Assembly (NCBI RefSeq): GCF_023699475.1
Contig: NZ_JALXFV010000008.1
Location: 150,231-214,230, forward strand
DNA length: 64,000 nucleotides
Source: Halomarina rubra
GTDB taxonomy: Archaea > Halobacteriota > Halobacteria > Halobacteriales > Haloarculaceae
Direction: 5' to 3'
Of this stretch, positions 41,522 through 50,326 are shown in pieces (within the stretch, counting starts at the first letter, position 1; every line of letters starts with the position of its first letter). Under the pieces are notes generated by a model, which was given only the letters and a program-made list of their open reading frames with translations, searched no databases and was not told the DNA's origin. Made by a program: the position numbers and the translations under genes.

Positions 41522-41539
41522 CGGTCTGAACGGTCCGAA
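41522..41539. repeat. Tandem 9-bp repeat upstream of secreted-protein gene
   Basis: CGGTCTGAA (41522-41530) is followed directly by CGGTCCGAA (41531-41539), 44 bases before the ATG at 41583 and just upstream of the T-rich box at 41552. Position suits an activator or repressor site. Confidence 0.45.
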
Positions 41540-41582
41540 CGGAGTGTAGCCCTTTTGACCACGGGAGCGACAGTACCACTCG

Positions 41583-42401
41583 ATGAACCGGCAGTGGGTC
41601 TCCGTAGTGTCCGTGTTGGCGCTCGTCGTGCTCGCCGCACCGACGAGCGGAGTCGTCTCGCCACCCGCCAACGACTCGAACAACACCAGCCTCGGGACCG
41701 ACATCTCCTCGTTCATGCAGGTGAGTTCCGTCGAGGCGAGCGGTGAGGTCGACCGCGGGATGTTCGCCGCGGCGGTGGCGAACGCCCCCAACGAGACGGT
41801 CCGCCAGCGCCTCCTCGACCAGCGCGCCGACCGCCTCTCGAAACGGCTGGCAGCGGTCCGGCAGTCCGTCGAGAGCGCTCGCGACAGTCGGGGCGCTCGC
41901 GGAACCGTCGCACAGAGTGCCGCCAACGCCCGCGTCGACGCCCTCGAACGCGGCGTCGCGGACGTCGAGTCGGTCGCCGACCGGACGGGGACCACCCCTC
42001 CCGGCCTGACCGACCTCCGCGAGAACGTCCGCGGCCTCGGTGAGCCACCGATTCCGCCGGTGCTGGACGTCGGTGACGACGTCGACCTGGGCGGCGAGGC
42101 GGCCCCCGGCGGCGACCCGCCGGTCCCCGTCGACCCGAACGGTGGGTCCGACGCGGGCGACGCGAGCGACGGGAACTCCGGTGGTGGCGACGGTGCACCG
42201 CCGTCCGGTAGCGGCGGGGACGGTGTCGACGTCGGTAACGGCGACGCGGGCGGTGACGCGAACGACGGCAGCAGCGACGGGCCGTCCGTCGAGGGCGGGG
42301 TCGGCGTCGACCAGGACGGCGAGGTCGACGGCCCCACCATCGAGGTGTCTTCGAACGAGACGTCGACCGAGGACACCACCGCTCTCGCCGGCCCGCAGTG
42401 A
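41583..42401 (+). CDS. Secreted acidic protein with Gly/Asp tail
   Basis: A 272-residue protein. A Sec signal is visible (WVSVVSVLALVVLAAPTSG, about 5-23). The next 110 residues are helical, with Glu/Arg-rich segments (RQRLLDQRADRLSKRLAAVR). From about 150 the sequence is Gly/Asp/Pro/Ser-rich and disordered (GGSDAGDASDGNSGGG-like). No enzyme motif. The tail might attach to the cell surface. It is followed 114 bases later by an ArsR-type regulator on the same strand. Confidence 0.75.
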   Translation: MNRQWVSVVSVLALVVLAAPTSGVVSPPANDSNNTSLGTDISSFMQVSSVEASGEVDRGMFAAAVANAPNETVRQRLLDQRADRLSKRLAAVRQSVESARDSRGARGTVAQSAANARVDALERGVADVESVADRTGTTPPGLTDLRENVRGLGEPPIPPVLDVGDDVDLGGEAAPGGDPPVPVDPNGGSDAGDASDGNSGGGDGAPPSGSGGDGVDVGNGDAGGDANDGSSDGPSVEGGVGVDQDGEVDGPTIEVSSNETSTEDTTALAGPQ

Positions 42402-42486
42402 CGCTGCCCTCCGAGGGGTTGTGACTCGGCCCACCGGTCCCGACTCGCTTCGAGCGGTCACCGACCGAGACCGTGGTGCGCCACCG

Positions 42487-42492
42487 TTATAC
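42487..42492 (+). promoter_or_regulatory. TATA box of ArsR-type gene
   Basis: TTATAC lies about 26 bases before the ATG at 42516. This is a good match to a leaderless start and suggests the regulator has its own promoter. Confidence 0.5.
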
Positions 42493-42515
42493 CTTCGAAC
42501 GACTAACCTCGGGTA

Positions 42516-43196
42516 ATGGACTCCGCGGCGTTGCTGGATTTACTCGGCAACGAGAACCGTCGGCGCATCCTCAGACTGCTCGCTCGGAAGCCCTGTTACG
42601 TCACCGAGATCAGCGAGTACCTCGGGGTCAGCCCGAAAGCCGTCATCGACCACCTCAGACGGCTCGAAGAGGCCGGACTCGTCGAGTCGCGCGTCGACGA
42701 CCAGCGGCGCAAGTACTTCTCCATCGCCCGGAACCTCCGTCTGGAGGTGAACGTCTCGCCGTACGCCTTCGGCGCGAAGTCGGCGTACCCCGCCAGTCGC
42801 GGCCTCGACATGTCGCGGTGTCAGTACCTCACCATCGAGTGCTCGACGCCCGACGAGGCCGCCCAACTCGCCGAACTCGCCAGCGAACTCCGTCGACTCG
42901 AACGGCTGTCGAGCGAGCTGTCGATGGCCCAGCGCTGGGTGCAGGGTCGACTGACCGAGGTGATGGACGGCATCTCCGACCGCGTCGGCGAGACCCCGTC
43001 GCTCGGTGCGCCGGGCGGTGCGGACGCCCGGTTCTACGCGGAGGTGCTGGCCGCCCTCGCCAACGGCGCGGAGACCGTCCGAGAGGTCGCCCACCGCGCC
43101 GACGCGCCCCCGGACCTGACCGAGGAGTCGCTCCAGCGACTCGCCGACCACGGCGTCGTCTCCACCGACGGCGAGCGCTGGTCGCTCGTCGAGTGA
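42516..43196 (+). CDS. ArsR-type winged-helix regulator
   Basis: A 226-residue regulator. The winged helix is MDSAALLDLLGNENRRRILR then YVTEISEYLGVSPKAVIDHL and RRLEEAGLVESR, with a beta hairpin V-D-D-Q-R-R-K-Y-F. The C-terminal 120 residues hold two more regions: a helical coil and a second small helix-turn-helix-like end (VREVAHRADAPPDL). Metal-binding cysteines of arsenic type are not evident (single Cys at several places), so sensing is unknown. It may control the secreted-protein gene upstream. Confidence 0.88.
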   Translation: MDSAALLDLLGNENRRRILRLLARKPCYVTEISEYLGVSPKAVIDHLRRLEEAGLVESRVDDQRRKYFSIARNLRLEVNVSPYAFGAKSAYPASRGLDMSRCQYLTIECSTPDEAAQLAELASELRRLERLSSELSMAQRWVQGRLTEVMDGISDRVGETPSLGAPGGADARFYAEVLAALANGAETVREVAHRADAPPDLTEESLQRLADHGVVSTDGERWSLVE

Positions 43197-43211
43197 GTCG
43201 GGTCGAGGGAC

Positions 43212-43925
43212 TCACTCTCGGTCGGTCTTCCACTCGCCGAGCTGCTCGCCGTGGATCTCGCCTTTCGCGTCCCGACCGGTCGGCCACAACGCGATTACGA
43301 CGAGTCCGAGGTAGAACGTCCCGAGGCACGCGACGACGACGACGCCCGGAACGCCAGGCACCCGTGCTGCTTCGGTCCACTCGATGCCCGAGAACAGTGC
43401 GATCTTCGCCAGCCAGGCGACACCGAGCACCGCGAACAACAGCCCGTAGATACGTTTGACCCGGCGCGACAGCGTCTCGCGAACCGACACCTTGAACCGT
43501 GGATAGCGGAGGTCTCGACCGAGCTCCTCGCGCCACTCCGAGTGCTCGACGCCGGTCGGGTCGAGGGCGTTCGCGAAGACGTTCTCCTCGAAGAACCGAA
43601 CCCGTGCTCTGTGGAGGTCGAAGTATCGGTACCGACGAATCTCGTAGACGAGGAAGATACCGAGGATGGCGATTCCGACCAGCAGCAGGTAGGCGGGCAT
43701 GTCGGCCGACGAGAAGGCGATGGAGAGCAACGCGGCGAGCAGCGTGATGGCCCAGTTCGTCGTCTGGTCGATACGGCTCTGCGTGTTGTTGGCCTGGCTG
43801 ACCTCGCCTCGGTAGTAGTGCGGCAACGTCGAGAGGAGCGCGTCGGCGTCGTCGGCGACTTCGGCGGCGACCTCCTCGTCGACTTCGGTGGGCGACTCTT
43901 CGCCCGATGTGGCGTCGGCACTCAT
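43212..43925 (-). CDS. DUF2270-type membrane protein
   Basis: A 237-residue protein with an acidic head (1-35), the marker SRIDQTTNWAITLLAALLSI leading into the first helix, a second helix (AYLLLVGIAILGIFLVYEIR), a charged cytoplasmic portion (RRYRYFDLHRARVRFFEENV), and two later hydrophobic segments. This order matches DUF2270 as I recall it. The function is unknown. It is convergent with the ArsR-type gene, with the stops 15 bases apart. Confidence 0.85.
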   Translation of the reverse strand: MSADATSGEESPTEVDEEVAAEVADDADALLSTLPHYYRGEVSQANNTQSRIDQTTNWAITLLAALLSIAFSSADMPAYLLLVGIAILGIFLVYEIRRYRYFDLHRARVRFFEENVFANALDPTGVEHSEWREELGRDLRYPRFKVSVRETLSRRVKRIYGLLFAVLGVAWLAKIALFSGIEWTEAARVPGVPGVVVVACLGTFYLGLVVIALWPTGRDAKGEIHGEQLGEWKTDRE

Positions 43926-44044
43926 GCAGGGACAACTGGCTACCGACGGCTAAGGCAGTTTGTGCGGGGAACCGATACCGTCGGCTCGCCGGGAGTGTCT
44001 CGGTTCGTCGCCGGTCGCGCCGGATGACCGTCGACTCGGCGTGC

Positions 44045-44524
44045 TCACTCGCCGATGTCGGCGGTGAGGCCGGCCCGGAGGTCGCGGCCGAAGTAGTTGC
44101 CGACGACGCCGGCGAGGAAGCCGACGGCACCGATAGCCAGCGCTAGCTGTGGTCCGAAGCCGTTGAACAGGCCGATGCTGAACGTGGTGAGGTTGAGCAG
44201 CAGGAACCCGACCGCCGAGACGACGCCACCGGCGAGGCCGGCTTCGAGGTAGCGTCGTTCGCTGGTGACGAGACCGTAGACGAACGCCGCGAACGCGACG
44301 CCGAGGAAGCCGGTGCCCGGAATCAGCGGGATGGCGCTCCCGAGGAGCATCCCACCGGCCACGAACAGCAACGCAGCGAGGAACTTCTTCGGCGAGAAGA
44401 CACCGACGGCACGTCGCTTCGCCCGAGCACGGCGTGTGTCGCTGGCGGGGGGTTCCGACGAGGGCGACCGGGTGGAGGACTCGTCCGACTCTAACTCGCG
44501 GAGGAGTTCGTCGGTACTTGACAT
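44045..44524 (-). CDS. Polytopic membrane protein
   Basis: A 159-residue protein: a charged, Ser/Arg-rich 45-residue head, then four hydrophobic segments (FLAALLFVAGGMLLGSAIPL, GVAFAAFVYGLVTS, AGGVVSAVGFLLLNLTTF, LALAIGAVGFLAGVVGNYFG). Its Gly/Ala-rich helices with the G-T-G-F turn recall DUF456-like small membrane proteins, but I cannot confirm this. No catalytic residues. It lies in a row of minus-strand membrane genes. Confidence 0.75.
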   Translation of the reverse strand: MSSTDELLRELESDESSTRSPSSEPPASDTRRARAKRRAVGVFSPKKFLAALLFVAGGMLLGSAIPLIPGTGFLGVAFAAFVYGLVTSERRYLEAGLAGGVVSAVGFLLLNLTTFSIGLFNGFGPQLALAIGAVGFLAGVVGNYFGRDLRAGLTADIGE

Positions 44525-44565
44525 GGTGACCCGTCAGACGTCCGGGGCAATGGCTCTTTTGCCCG

Positions 44566-44844
44566 TCAGTCGGCCCACTCGGCGACCGTCGAACGGTCGA
44601 CGGCGGTCGTCCCGGTCGCACAGCGTGCGGCGATGGCGCTCCAGAGCAGTCCCGTCGCCAGCGACCCGAGCGCCGAGAACACCAGCCCGAGACTGAAGAA
44701 CGCGACGGCGTAGACGAACGCGACGAGGGCGCTCGGCACGCTCGTCGTGCGGGGAACCGACGAGCGGACGTCGGTGAGCGTCGGGGCGAGCGTCAGGATG
44801 GCGATGAACGAACCGGCGGTGAACACGAGGTCTTGCCACGGCAT
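44566..44844 (-). CDS. Small membrane protein
   Basis: A 92-residue protein with two or three hydrophobic segments (LVFTAGSFIAILTLAPTL, ALVAFVYAVAFFSLGLVFSA, LGSLATGLLWSAIAARCA). A single Cys sits near the end. No family recognised. It has its own ATG and precedes the polytopic protein by 41 bases on the same strand, so the two may be co-transcribed. Confidence 0.75.
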   Translation of the reverse strand: MPWQDLVFTAGSFIAILTLAPTLTDVRSSVPRTTSVPSALVAFVYAVAFFSLGLVFSALGSLATGLLWSAIAARCATGTTAVDRSTVAEWAD

Positions 44845-45030
44845 GGACCACGGTCGGCGACACGACGTGCTGAGCCTCGGGGCTTTAGGTGGTCATCTGC
44901 CAGGCCGTGACAGCACTACGACTGTAGCCCCGTGAACGACCGTGAGGGTCAGTCCGTCGACCGGTCGTCGCACACCTGTCGCCACCCCGGTACCGTCGGC
45001 TTGAAGTCGGGGCGGCGGGAATCCGCCAGT

Positions 45031-46287
45031 ATGAACCCCGGAGACCGCGTCCACGTCGAACGCGGCGACACCGAGTACGAGGGTATCCTGATGCCCTCCA
45101 CGTCCGACACCGAGGTCGTCGTCAAACTCGACGGCGGCTACAACGTCGGCATCGCCCGCGAGCACAGCGACGTCGAGGTGCTGGAGACCGACGTGTTCGC
45201 CGTCGGTGAGAGCGAGACGAACGACGCCTCGACCGTCGAGTTCGACGACGACCTGCCGACCGTCGCGCTCATCTCGACGGGCGGCACCATCGCCTCGACC
45301 GTCGACTACCGCACCGGCGCGGTCACCGCTCAATTCGACGCCGAGGACGTGCTTCGCGCCGTTCCGGACCTCGCGGGCCGGGCGAACTACCGCGGCCGGG
45401 TCGTCGCCAACATCCTCTCGGAGAACATGACGCCCGACGTCTGGCAGGACCTCGCCCGGGCGGTCTACGAGGAAGTCGAAGCGGGTGCCGACGGCGTCGT
45501 CGTCATGCACGGCACCGACACGATGCAGTACACCGCCAGCGCGCTGTCGTTCATGCTCGACACGCCCGTCCCCGTCGTCTTCACCGGCTCGCAGCGTTCG
45601 GCGGACCGTCCCTCCTCGGACAACGTGATGAACGCGGTCTGTGCGGTCGAGGCCGCGAAGGCCGACTGCGCGGAGGTCATGGTCTGTATGCACGCCACCG
45701 AGTCCGACGACCGCTGTGCGCTGCATCGCGGCACGCGCGTGCGGAAGAACCACACCTCCCGGCGTGACGCCTTCGAGACCGTCGGTGCGGAACCGCTCGG
45801 GACGGCCGACTACGCCGGCGTCGACAGCGAGGAGGTCACCGTCTCGTTCCGTCGCCCACACGTCGAGCGTGACGAACACGAGGTGGCGCTCCACGACGAC
45901 CTGGAGACCGACGTCGAACTGCTGAAGTTCGTCCCCGGGATGGACCCACAGTTCCTCGACGTGCTGGAGGGGAAGGCGGGCGTCGTCCTCGAAGGAACGG
46001 GTCTGGGCCACGTCCACACCGACTTCATCGACCGTATCGGGGACCTGGTCGACGACGGGACGACCGTCGTGATGACCAGTCAGTGCGTCGAGGGGCGAGT
46101 CTGTGACCGCGTCTACGACACCGGTCGGGACCTGCTGGACGCGGGCGTCGTCGAAGGGGAGGACCTCCTCCCGGAGACCGCGCTCGTGAAACTGATGTGG
46201 GCGCTGGCGAACGAGGACGACCCGGAGACGGCGATGGGTCGCCCACTCGCGGGTGAACTGACCGAGCGCTCGGTGCCGTGGACGTGA
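45031..46287 (+). CDS. gatD: Glu-tRNA(Gln) amidotransferase subunit D
   Basis: A 418-residue archaeal-type GatD, the asparaginase-like subunit that with GatE converts Glu-tRNA(Gln) to Gln-tRNA(Gln). An N-terminal small beta domain (NPGDRVHVERGDTEYEG) precedes an asparaginase fold with VALISTGGTIASTVDYRTGA, VVMHGTDTMQYTASALSF and VFTGSQRSADRPSSD. The Thr, Thr/Asp and Lys residues of asparaginase activity are in these motifs. gatE is elsewhere. The ATG at 45031 (MNPGDRV) is the family start. The next gene's start overlaps its stop. Confidence 0.96.
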   Translation: MNPGDRVHVERGDTEYEGILMPSTSDTEVVVKLDGGYNVGIAREHSDVEVLETDVFAVGESETNDASTVEFDDDLPTVALISTGGTIASTVDYRTGAVTAQFDAEDVLRAVPDLAGRANYRGRVVANILSENMTPDVWQDLARAVYEEVEAGADGVVVMHGTDTMQYTASALSFMLDTPVPVVFTGSQRSADRPSSDNVMNAVCAVEAAKADCAEVMVCMHATESDDRCALHRGTRVRKNHTSRRDAFETVGAEPLGTADYAGVDSEEVTVSFRRPHVERDEHEVALHDDLETDVELLKFVPGMDPQFLDVLEGKAGVVLEGTGLGHVHTDFIDRIGDLVDDGTTVVMTSQCVEGRVCDRVYDTGRDLLDAGVVEGEDLLPETALVKLMWALANEDDPETAMGRPLAGELTERSVPWT

Positions 46288-47201
46288 CCCCGACCATCGA
46301 GCGCCGGCAGGTCCGTCCCGAGGACAAGGAGCACGTCGTCGCGTTCACCGAGGACACGTGGGCCGACCGCGGCGGCAGCGACTACATCCCCCACATCTTC
46401 GACGACTGGATCGCGGCCGACGGCGACGACCAGCGGACGTTCGTCCTGGACGTGGACGACGGCGAGGACGTCGCCGGCATCTGCCAGGGCGTCCTGCTGA
46501 GCGACGAGGAGGCGTGGGCACAGGGGATGCGCGTCAACCCCGACTACCGCGGGCACGGCGTCAGCCTCGACCTGACCCACGGCGTCTTCGAGTGGGCCGC
46601 CGACGCCGGCGCGACCGTCTGTCGGAACATGGTGTTCTCCTGGAACATGGCGGGTCTGGGGCAGTCGCGAGCGGCCGGGTTCGACGCCGCCACCGAGTTC
46701 CGCTGGGCGCACCCCACTCCCGACGCCGACGCCGAGAGCGACCACGAGGTCACCGACGACCCCGCCGCTACCTGGCGGTGTTGGCAGGACTCCCACGCCC
46801 GCGACCACCTCCGGGGCCTCGCGCTCGACACGGACGAGTCGTGGGCGCTGTCGGAACTCACGCGCGACCGCCTCCAGCGCGCGAGCGACGAGACGCGGAC
46901 GTTCGCGGTCCAGGACCAGGGCACCCCCGCCATGGCGTTCCGGACCCGAACCTACGAGCGGCCGAACGAGGACGGCGAACAGGTCCGGTGGGCGGAGTAC
47001 GGCGTCGGCGCGTGGGAACACGTCGACCACGCGCGGTCGCTGTTCGCGGCCATCCAGCGCGACGCCGCGAGCCTCGACGCCGACCAGACGCGCCTGCTGA
47101 TTCCCGAGACGGTCCACCACGTCTCGGACGTGGCGTTCGCTCGGGCGGGCAGTTCCGACGAACCGGACTTCGTGATGGCCGCGGACCTCACCGACTGGTA
47201 G
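46278..47201 (+). CDS. GNAT-family N-acetyltransferase
   Basis: A 307-residue protein whose first half is a GNAT fold: QVRPEDKEHVVAFTEDTWAD, then MRVNPDYRGHGVSLDLTHGV (the acetyl-CoA loop in altered R-G-x-G form), and a typical C-strand. The second half (about 165-307) is another GNAT-like unit without a clear CoA loop, as in tandem GNATs. The GTG at 46278 overlaps the gatD stop; a GTG at 46284 would give the classic GTGA coupling and two fewer residues. The acceptor is unknown; coupling with gatD hints at a link to aminoacyl-tRNA. Confidence 0.8.
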   Translation: MDVTPTIERRQVRPEDKEHVVAFTEDTWADRGGSDYIPHIFDDWIAADGDDQRTFVLDVDDGEDVAGICQGVLLSDEEAWAQGMRVNPDYRGHGVSLDLTHGVFEWAADAGATVCRNMVFSWNMAGLGQSRAAGFDAATEFRWAHPTPDADAESDHEVTDDPAATWRCWQDSHARDHLRGLALDTDESWALSELTRDRLQRASDETRTFAVQDQGTPAMAFRTRTYERPNEDGEQVRWAEYGVGAWEHVDHARSLFAAIQRDAASLDADQTRLLIPETVHHVSDVAFARAGSSDEPDFVMAADLTDW

Positions 47202-47248
47202 GGCCGGTCACCGGTGGCGGTTCGGGCGGGTCCACATCGCCACCGGTC

Positions 47249-47713
47249 TCAACTCGCGTTCGCCCGTGGCTCGCCCCCGGTCGCGCGAACGACCCCCATG
47301 ACGAGGAACTCCACGAGCAACAGCACCGGCGGGAACCCGAGGACGACGACGGTGTACGGGTCGATTCCCGTCGCGTCGGTGACGAACGGCACCGCGACGA
47401 CGAGTGCGAGCGCGGCGAACGCGGTGTACCGTCGCGTTCGCGGGGTGTCGTTCCCGAAGTCGAGACGGGGGAGCGCGCGACGCAGGAGCCACACCTGCGC
47501 GTAGACGGCGAGGACGAACACGACGAGCGCGACGGCGCTCGCGGTGTTGGCGTACAGCGTCCGCGGGATGCCCATGCCGACGAGCACCAGCGGGAAGTGG
47601 GGTTTCGCGAGGTGGACGAGGCCTGTCACCAGCCACCCGTTGAGCCAGCAGACGAACAGCACCCACCCGAGGACGTACGGGCGTTCGACGGAGACACGCG
47701 CGAGCCACGACAT
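47249..47713 (-). CDS. Membrane protein with four helices
   Basis: A 154-residue protein starting MSWLARVSVERPYVLGWVLF. Hydrophobic segments are at about 12-32, 55-75, 90-108 and 115-140, with a basic loop (RRALPRLDFGNDTPRTRRYT) between. No catalytic motif. The ATG at 47713 is the natural start. It is convergent with the GNAT gene and divergent from the next one. Function unknown. Confidence 0.75.
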   Translation of the reverse strand: MSWLARVSVERPYVLGWVLFVCWLNGWLVTGLVHLAKPHFPLVLVGMGIPRTLYANTASAVALVVFVLAVYAQVWLLRRALPRLDFGNDTPRTRRYTAFAALALVVAVPFVTDATGIDPYTVVVLGFPPVLLLVEFLVMGVVRATGGEPRANAS

Positions 47714-47863
47714 ACCACAACGTGGAACTGTCGAGTCACAAGAACCCTTCCATTGCTCACACGCGAGTCTCACCGATGGCGCACCGGTTCGACGACCACG
47801 ACCGTTCGGCACCCGCAACGTCGCTGTTGATACCCGTCGGACGACTACGATGCTCGACAGCTC

Positions 47864-48733
47864 GTGACCCTCGATGTTATCGCCGACACAGGCGCAGACG
47901 ACGGTGGAGCGACGGCTGCCGACACGACACAGGCCATCGCACGCCTCGTTCGGCGGGCCATCGTCGCGCTGTTACAGTCGACCGTCGGGGGCGACGAGCG
48001 AGCGGGCGACGAAGCGCTCGCGGAACTCGACGACGTGCGCCGGACGCTCGCGGCACTCCTGGAGACGGTCGACCCGGCGACGATAGCCGCTGCAGTCGAT
48101 CCCGAACGCCTCCTGATGCTCGTCGACTGGTCGGGCGTCCCCGAAGCGCTCTCGACCGGCGACTACCGCTCGGTCATCGCCTACGAGAACATCCCCGAGT
48201 TCCTCGACGCTCCTGCCCTCCTCGATGCGACGGACGTTCGCGAGGGGTGGCGACAGAGCCGCGACCTGAGCGAGACCGTCGGAGACCTGGCCGACCGAGT
48301 CGTCGGCCCCGAGACGGACGACGCCGCCGCCGCCGACCCGGAGACCGAGGAGGAGCGAGCGGTCGAAGCGGCCAACGACGCCAAAGAGCGCGATGCGGGT
48401 ATCGAAGTCGCGAAGTCGCTGTCGACGACCGACAAGGGTCGTCGCTTCCTCGTCCAGAAGGCGGTGAGCGACGCCGTCGAAGACGCCCGTGAAGAAATCC
48501 TCGACGCTCACGACCGCATCGACGCGGCGGTCGCCGACGTGGACGAACGGGTCGGCCGCGTGGGACGACCCAACTCGCGGAACCCGACGGCGTTCTCGAC
48601 GCTCCCTCGGTCACGCGCCCGGGTCGGTCGCGCGACGACGTACTCGACGGTGCCGACCGAAACGCGCTACTCCGACGCGCCGAACTTCGAGCGCATCTAC
48701 GGCCCTCGGTTCGACCGTCGCGACGAGACGTAG
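47864..48733 (+). CDS. Haloarchaeal protein with Tyr/Thr-rich C-terminal tail
   Basis: A 289-residue soluble acidic protein starting at a GTG (47864). Residues 20-70 and 150-235 are helical and Glu/Asp-rich, with AREEILDAHDRIDAAVADVD resembling a coiled coil. The last 50 residues are different: FSTLPRSR, YSTVPTETRYS and NFERIYGPRF carry aromatic/Thr/Pro motifs in near-regular spacing, with little charge. No family recognised. The tail may bind a partner. No promoter box of confidence was seen. Confidence 0.7.
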   Translation: MTLDVIADTGADDGGATAADTTQAIARLVRRAIVALLQSTVGGDERAGDEALAELDDVRRTLAALLETVDPATIAAAVDPERLLMLVDWSGVPEALSTGDYRSVIAYENIPEFLDAPALLDATDVREGWRQSRDLSETVGDLADRVVGPETDDAAAADPETEEERAVEAANDAKERDAGIEVAKSLSTTDKGRRFLVQKAVSDAVEDAREEILDAHDRIDAAVADVDERVGRVGRPNSRNPTAFSTLPRSRARVGRATTYSTVPTETRYSDAPNFERIYGPRFDRRDET

Positions 48734-48781
48734 TCCGTCGGTTCGTCCGGTTCGACTCGTCGCCGCGACGGAGTCGATGAC

Positions 48782-49060
48782 TCAGCCCCCGGAGACCGGC
48801 GGGAACATCGCGAGTTCGTCGCCCGCTTCCAGGGTCGTCTCGTAGCCCGCGTCGGCGACGAACGGGTTCTGGGAGTTCCGCAGGACGCGGATGTGGTCGC
48901 GGAGGTTCCCCTCCTCGTCGGTGACCTCCTCGCGGAGTTCGGGGTGGGTCTCGAACAGGGCGTCGAGGGCGTCGCGGAACGTGGCCCCCGCTTCGACGTC
49001 GACGTCGACTTCGCGTTCGCCCGCCGTCTCGGCGAGGTTGGCGAACAGCTTCCAGCGCAT
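48782..49060 (-). CDS. samp1: Ubiquitin-like SAMP1 (MoaD family)
   Basis: A 92-residue beta-grasp protein. It starts MRWKLFANLAETAGEREVDV, has the acidic helix ATFRDALDALFETHPELREE, the insert LRDHIRVLRN, and ends LAMFPPVSGG. This matches the haloarchaeal SAMP1 as I remember it from Haloferax, which is joined to proteins through its Gly-Gly end by the E1-like UbaA and also acts in molybdopterin synthesis as a MoaD. It stands as a single gene. It contrasts with the Cys-Cys-ended protein at 3190. The start is the ATG at 49060. Confidence 0.93.
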   Translation of the reverse strand: MRWKLFANLAETAGEREVDVDVEAGATFRDALDALFETHPELREEVTDEEGNLRDHIRVLRNSQNPFVADAGYETTLEAGDELAMFPPVSGG

Positions 49061-49141
49061 ACTCGGCCTACCGGTCGCGGAAAGAAGAACCCTCCCGATT
49101 CCGAGCGCGGTCGACGGTCTCTGTCGTCGTGGCCCGGCGAC

Positions 49142-50326
49142 TCAGTTCTCACTCGGGGTCGCCGCGACCTGCACGCCGTCGTTGGTCTCCAGGCGCCGGA
49201 GCGCATCGGGTCTACCAACGGCGTAGAGCGTCTCGCCGCCGGCGACCGTCGTCGCCGGCTCGGGCAGCGTCGTCACGCCGCCGTCCGCTCGGCGGACCGC
49301 GACGACCGTCGCTGCGAGCGTCCCGACCGACTGGCCGACGAGCGGACTGCCCTCGCTGACGGTGACGACGGCCAGCGTCTCCTCGGCGGCCCGGAACAGC
49401 GCGGCGAACTCGCGGTCGACGCGCGCCTCCGCGGGGAGGGTCACCAGCCGATAGCTCGTCTCGCCGTCGACGGCTGCCGCGTCGGCGTCGTCGAGCGCGA
49501 GCGTCGCCACGTCCTCGGACACCCCGCGGAGTTCACCGGTGACGACCCGTTCGGGCGGGTCCCACACCTGGACCAGGTCGCCCGCACTCGCGCCGGTAGC
49601 GGGGTCGGCCCGGACGGCGACCGCCGCGTGGCCCGGCGGGAGTGTCGGCCCGATGCCTGCCGCCCGGCCACCGAGTGCGAGGTACTCGACGGTGCCGTCG
49701 GGGGCGAGGTCGACGTCGACGTGGCCGACCTCGTAGTCGTCGCGAAGCCGGTCGACGAGTCGGCTTCGGAGTTCCTCGACGGTGAGGCCACGCGGGAAGC
49801 CGAACGACGCGCCTTCGAGCCGTGCTCTCGTCTCGGGGGCGACCGGGTCGTGGTCGGGGATGTCGTCGACGGTGTCGGGGAGCATGACGGTGATCTGCCG
49901 GCCGACCGCTCGAACGATGTCGCGGGCGTCGGGGGCGTCGTCGAACACCGACCGCGCGATGCGGTCGCCTGCGCGCCCCGCGAGGAAGGCGACGACGGTC
50001 GCCGCGAGGAACGTCCCGACGTTGAACACGACCGGTCCTTCGAGCAACGGGCCGTCCTGGTTGACCATCGCGTCGCCGAGCGCCGTCTTCGTGTTCAACC
50101 CGAGGGCGACGACGCTGATACCGGCGAGCACGGATAGCCCGTCGGGAACCTGTGTCTGGGCGTACCAGCGGTGGAGACCGCCGACCGCGCCGGCGACGAG
50201 CGCCCCGAAGACGACCAGCCCCCCGCCGACGAGCAGCGGGACGAGGAGGTCGTTCGCGATGGCCTGCAACTGCGCCTGCGAGGAGAGTGCGCCGAGGGCG
50301 GCGCTCGTGTGGCGAGGAACGCTCAC
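49142..50326 (-). CDS. Membrane protein with C-terminal RCK-C domain (B)
   Basis: A 394-residue protein. Helices at about 25-50, 62-85 and 100-120 form the membrane part (LLVGGGLVVFGALVAGAVGG, LSVLAGISVVALGL, FLAATVVAFLAGRAGDRIA). About 140-394 is cytoplasmic. A repeated unit HAAVAVRADPATGASAGDLVQV leads to an RCK-C/TrkA-C domain (VVTVSEGSPLVGQSVGTLAA ... LYAVGRPDALRRLE). No pore (TVGYG) or nucleotide Rossmann domain is present. It overlaps protein A by four bases (ATGA) and is its paralog. A role in K+ or other ion control beside the channel is inferred. Confidence 0.85.
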   Translation of the reverse strand: MSVPRHTSAALGALSSQAQLQAIANDLLVPLLVGGGLVVFGALVAGAVGGLHRWYAQTQVPDGLSVLAGISVVALGLNTKTALGDAMVNQDGPLLEGPVVFNVGTFLAATVVAFLAGRAGDRIARSVFDDAPDARDIVRAVGRQITVMLPDTVDDIPDHDPVAPETRARLEGASFGFPRGLTVEELRSRLVDRLRDDYEVGHVDVDLAPDGTVEYLALGGRAAGIGPTLPPGHAAVAVRADPATGASAGDLVQVWDPPERVVTGELRGVSEDVATLALDDADAAAVDGETSYRLVTLPAEARVDREFAALFRAAEETLAVVTVSEGSPLVGQSVGTLAATVVAVRRADGGVTTLPEPATTVAGGETLYAVGRPDALRRLETNDGVQVAATPSEN

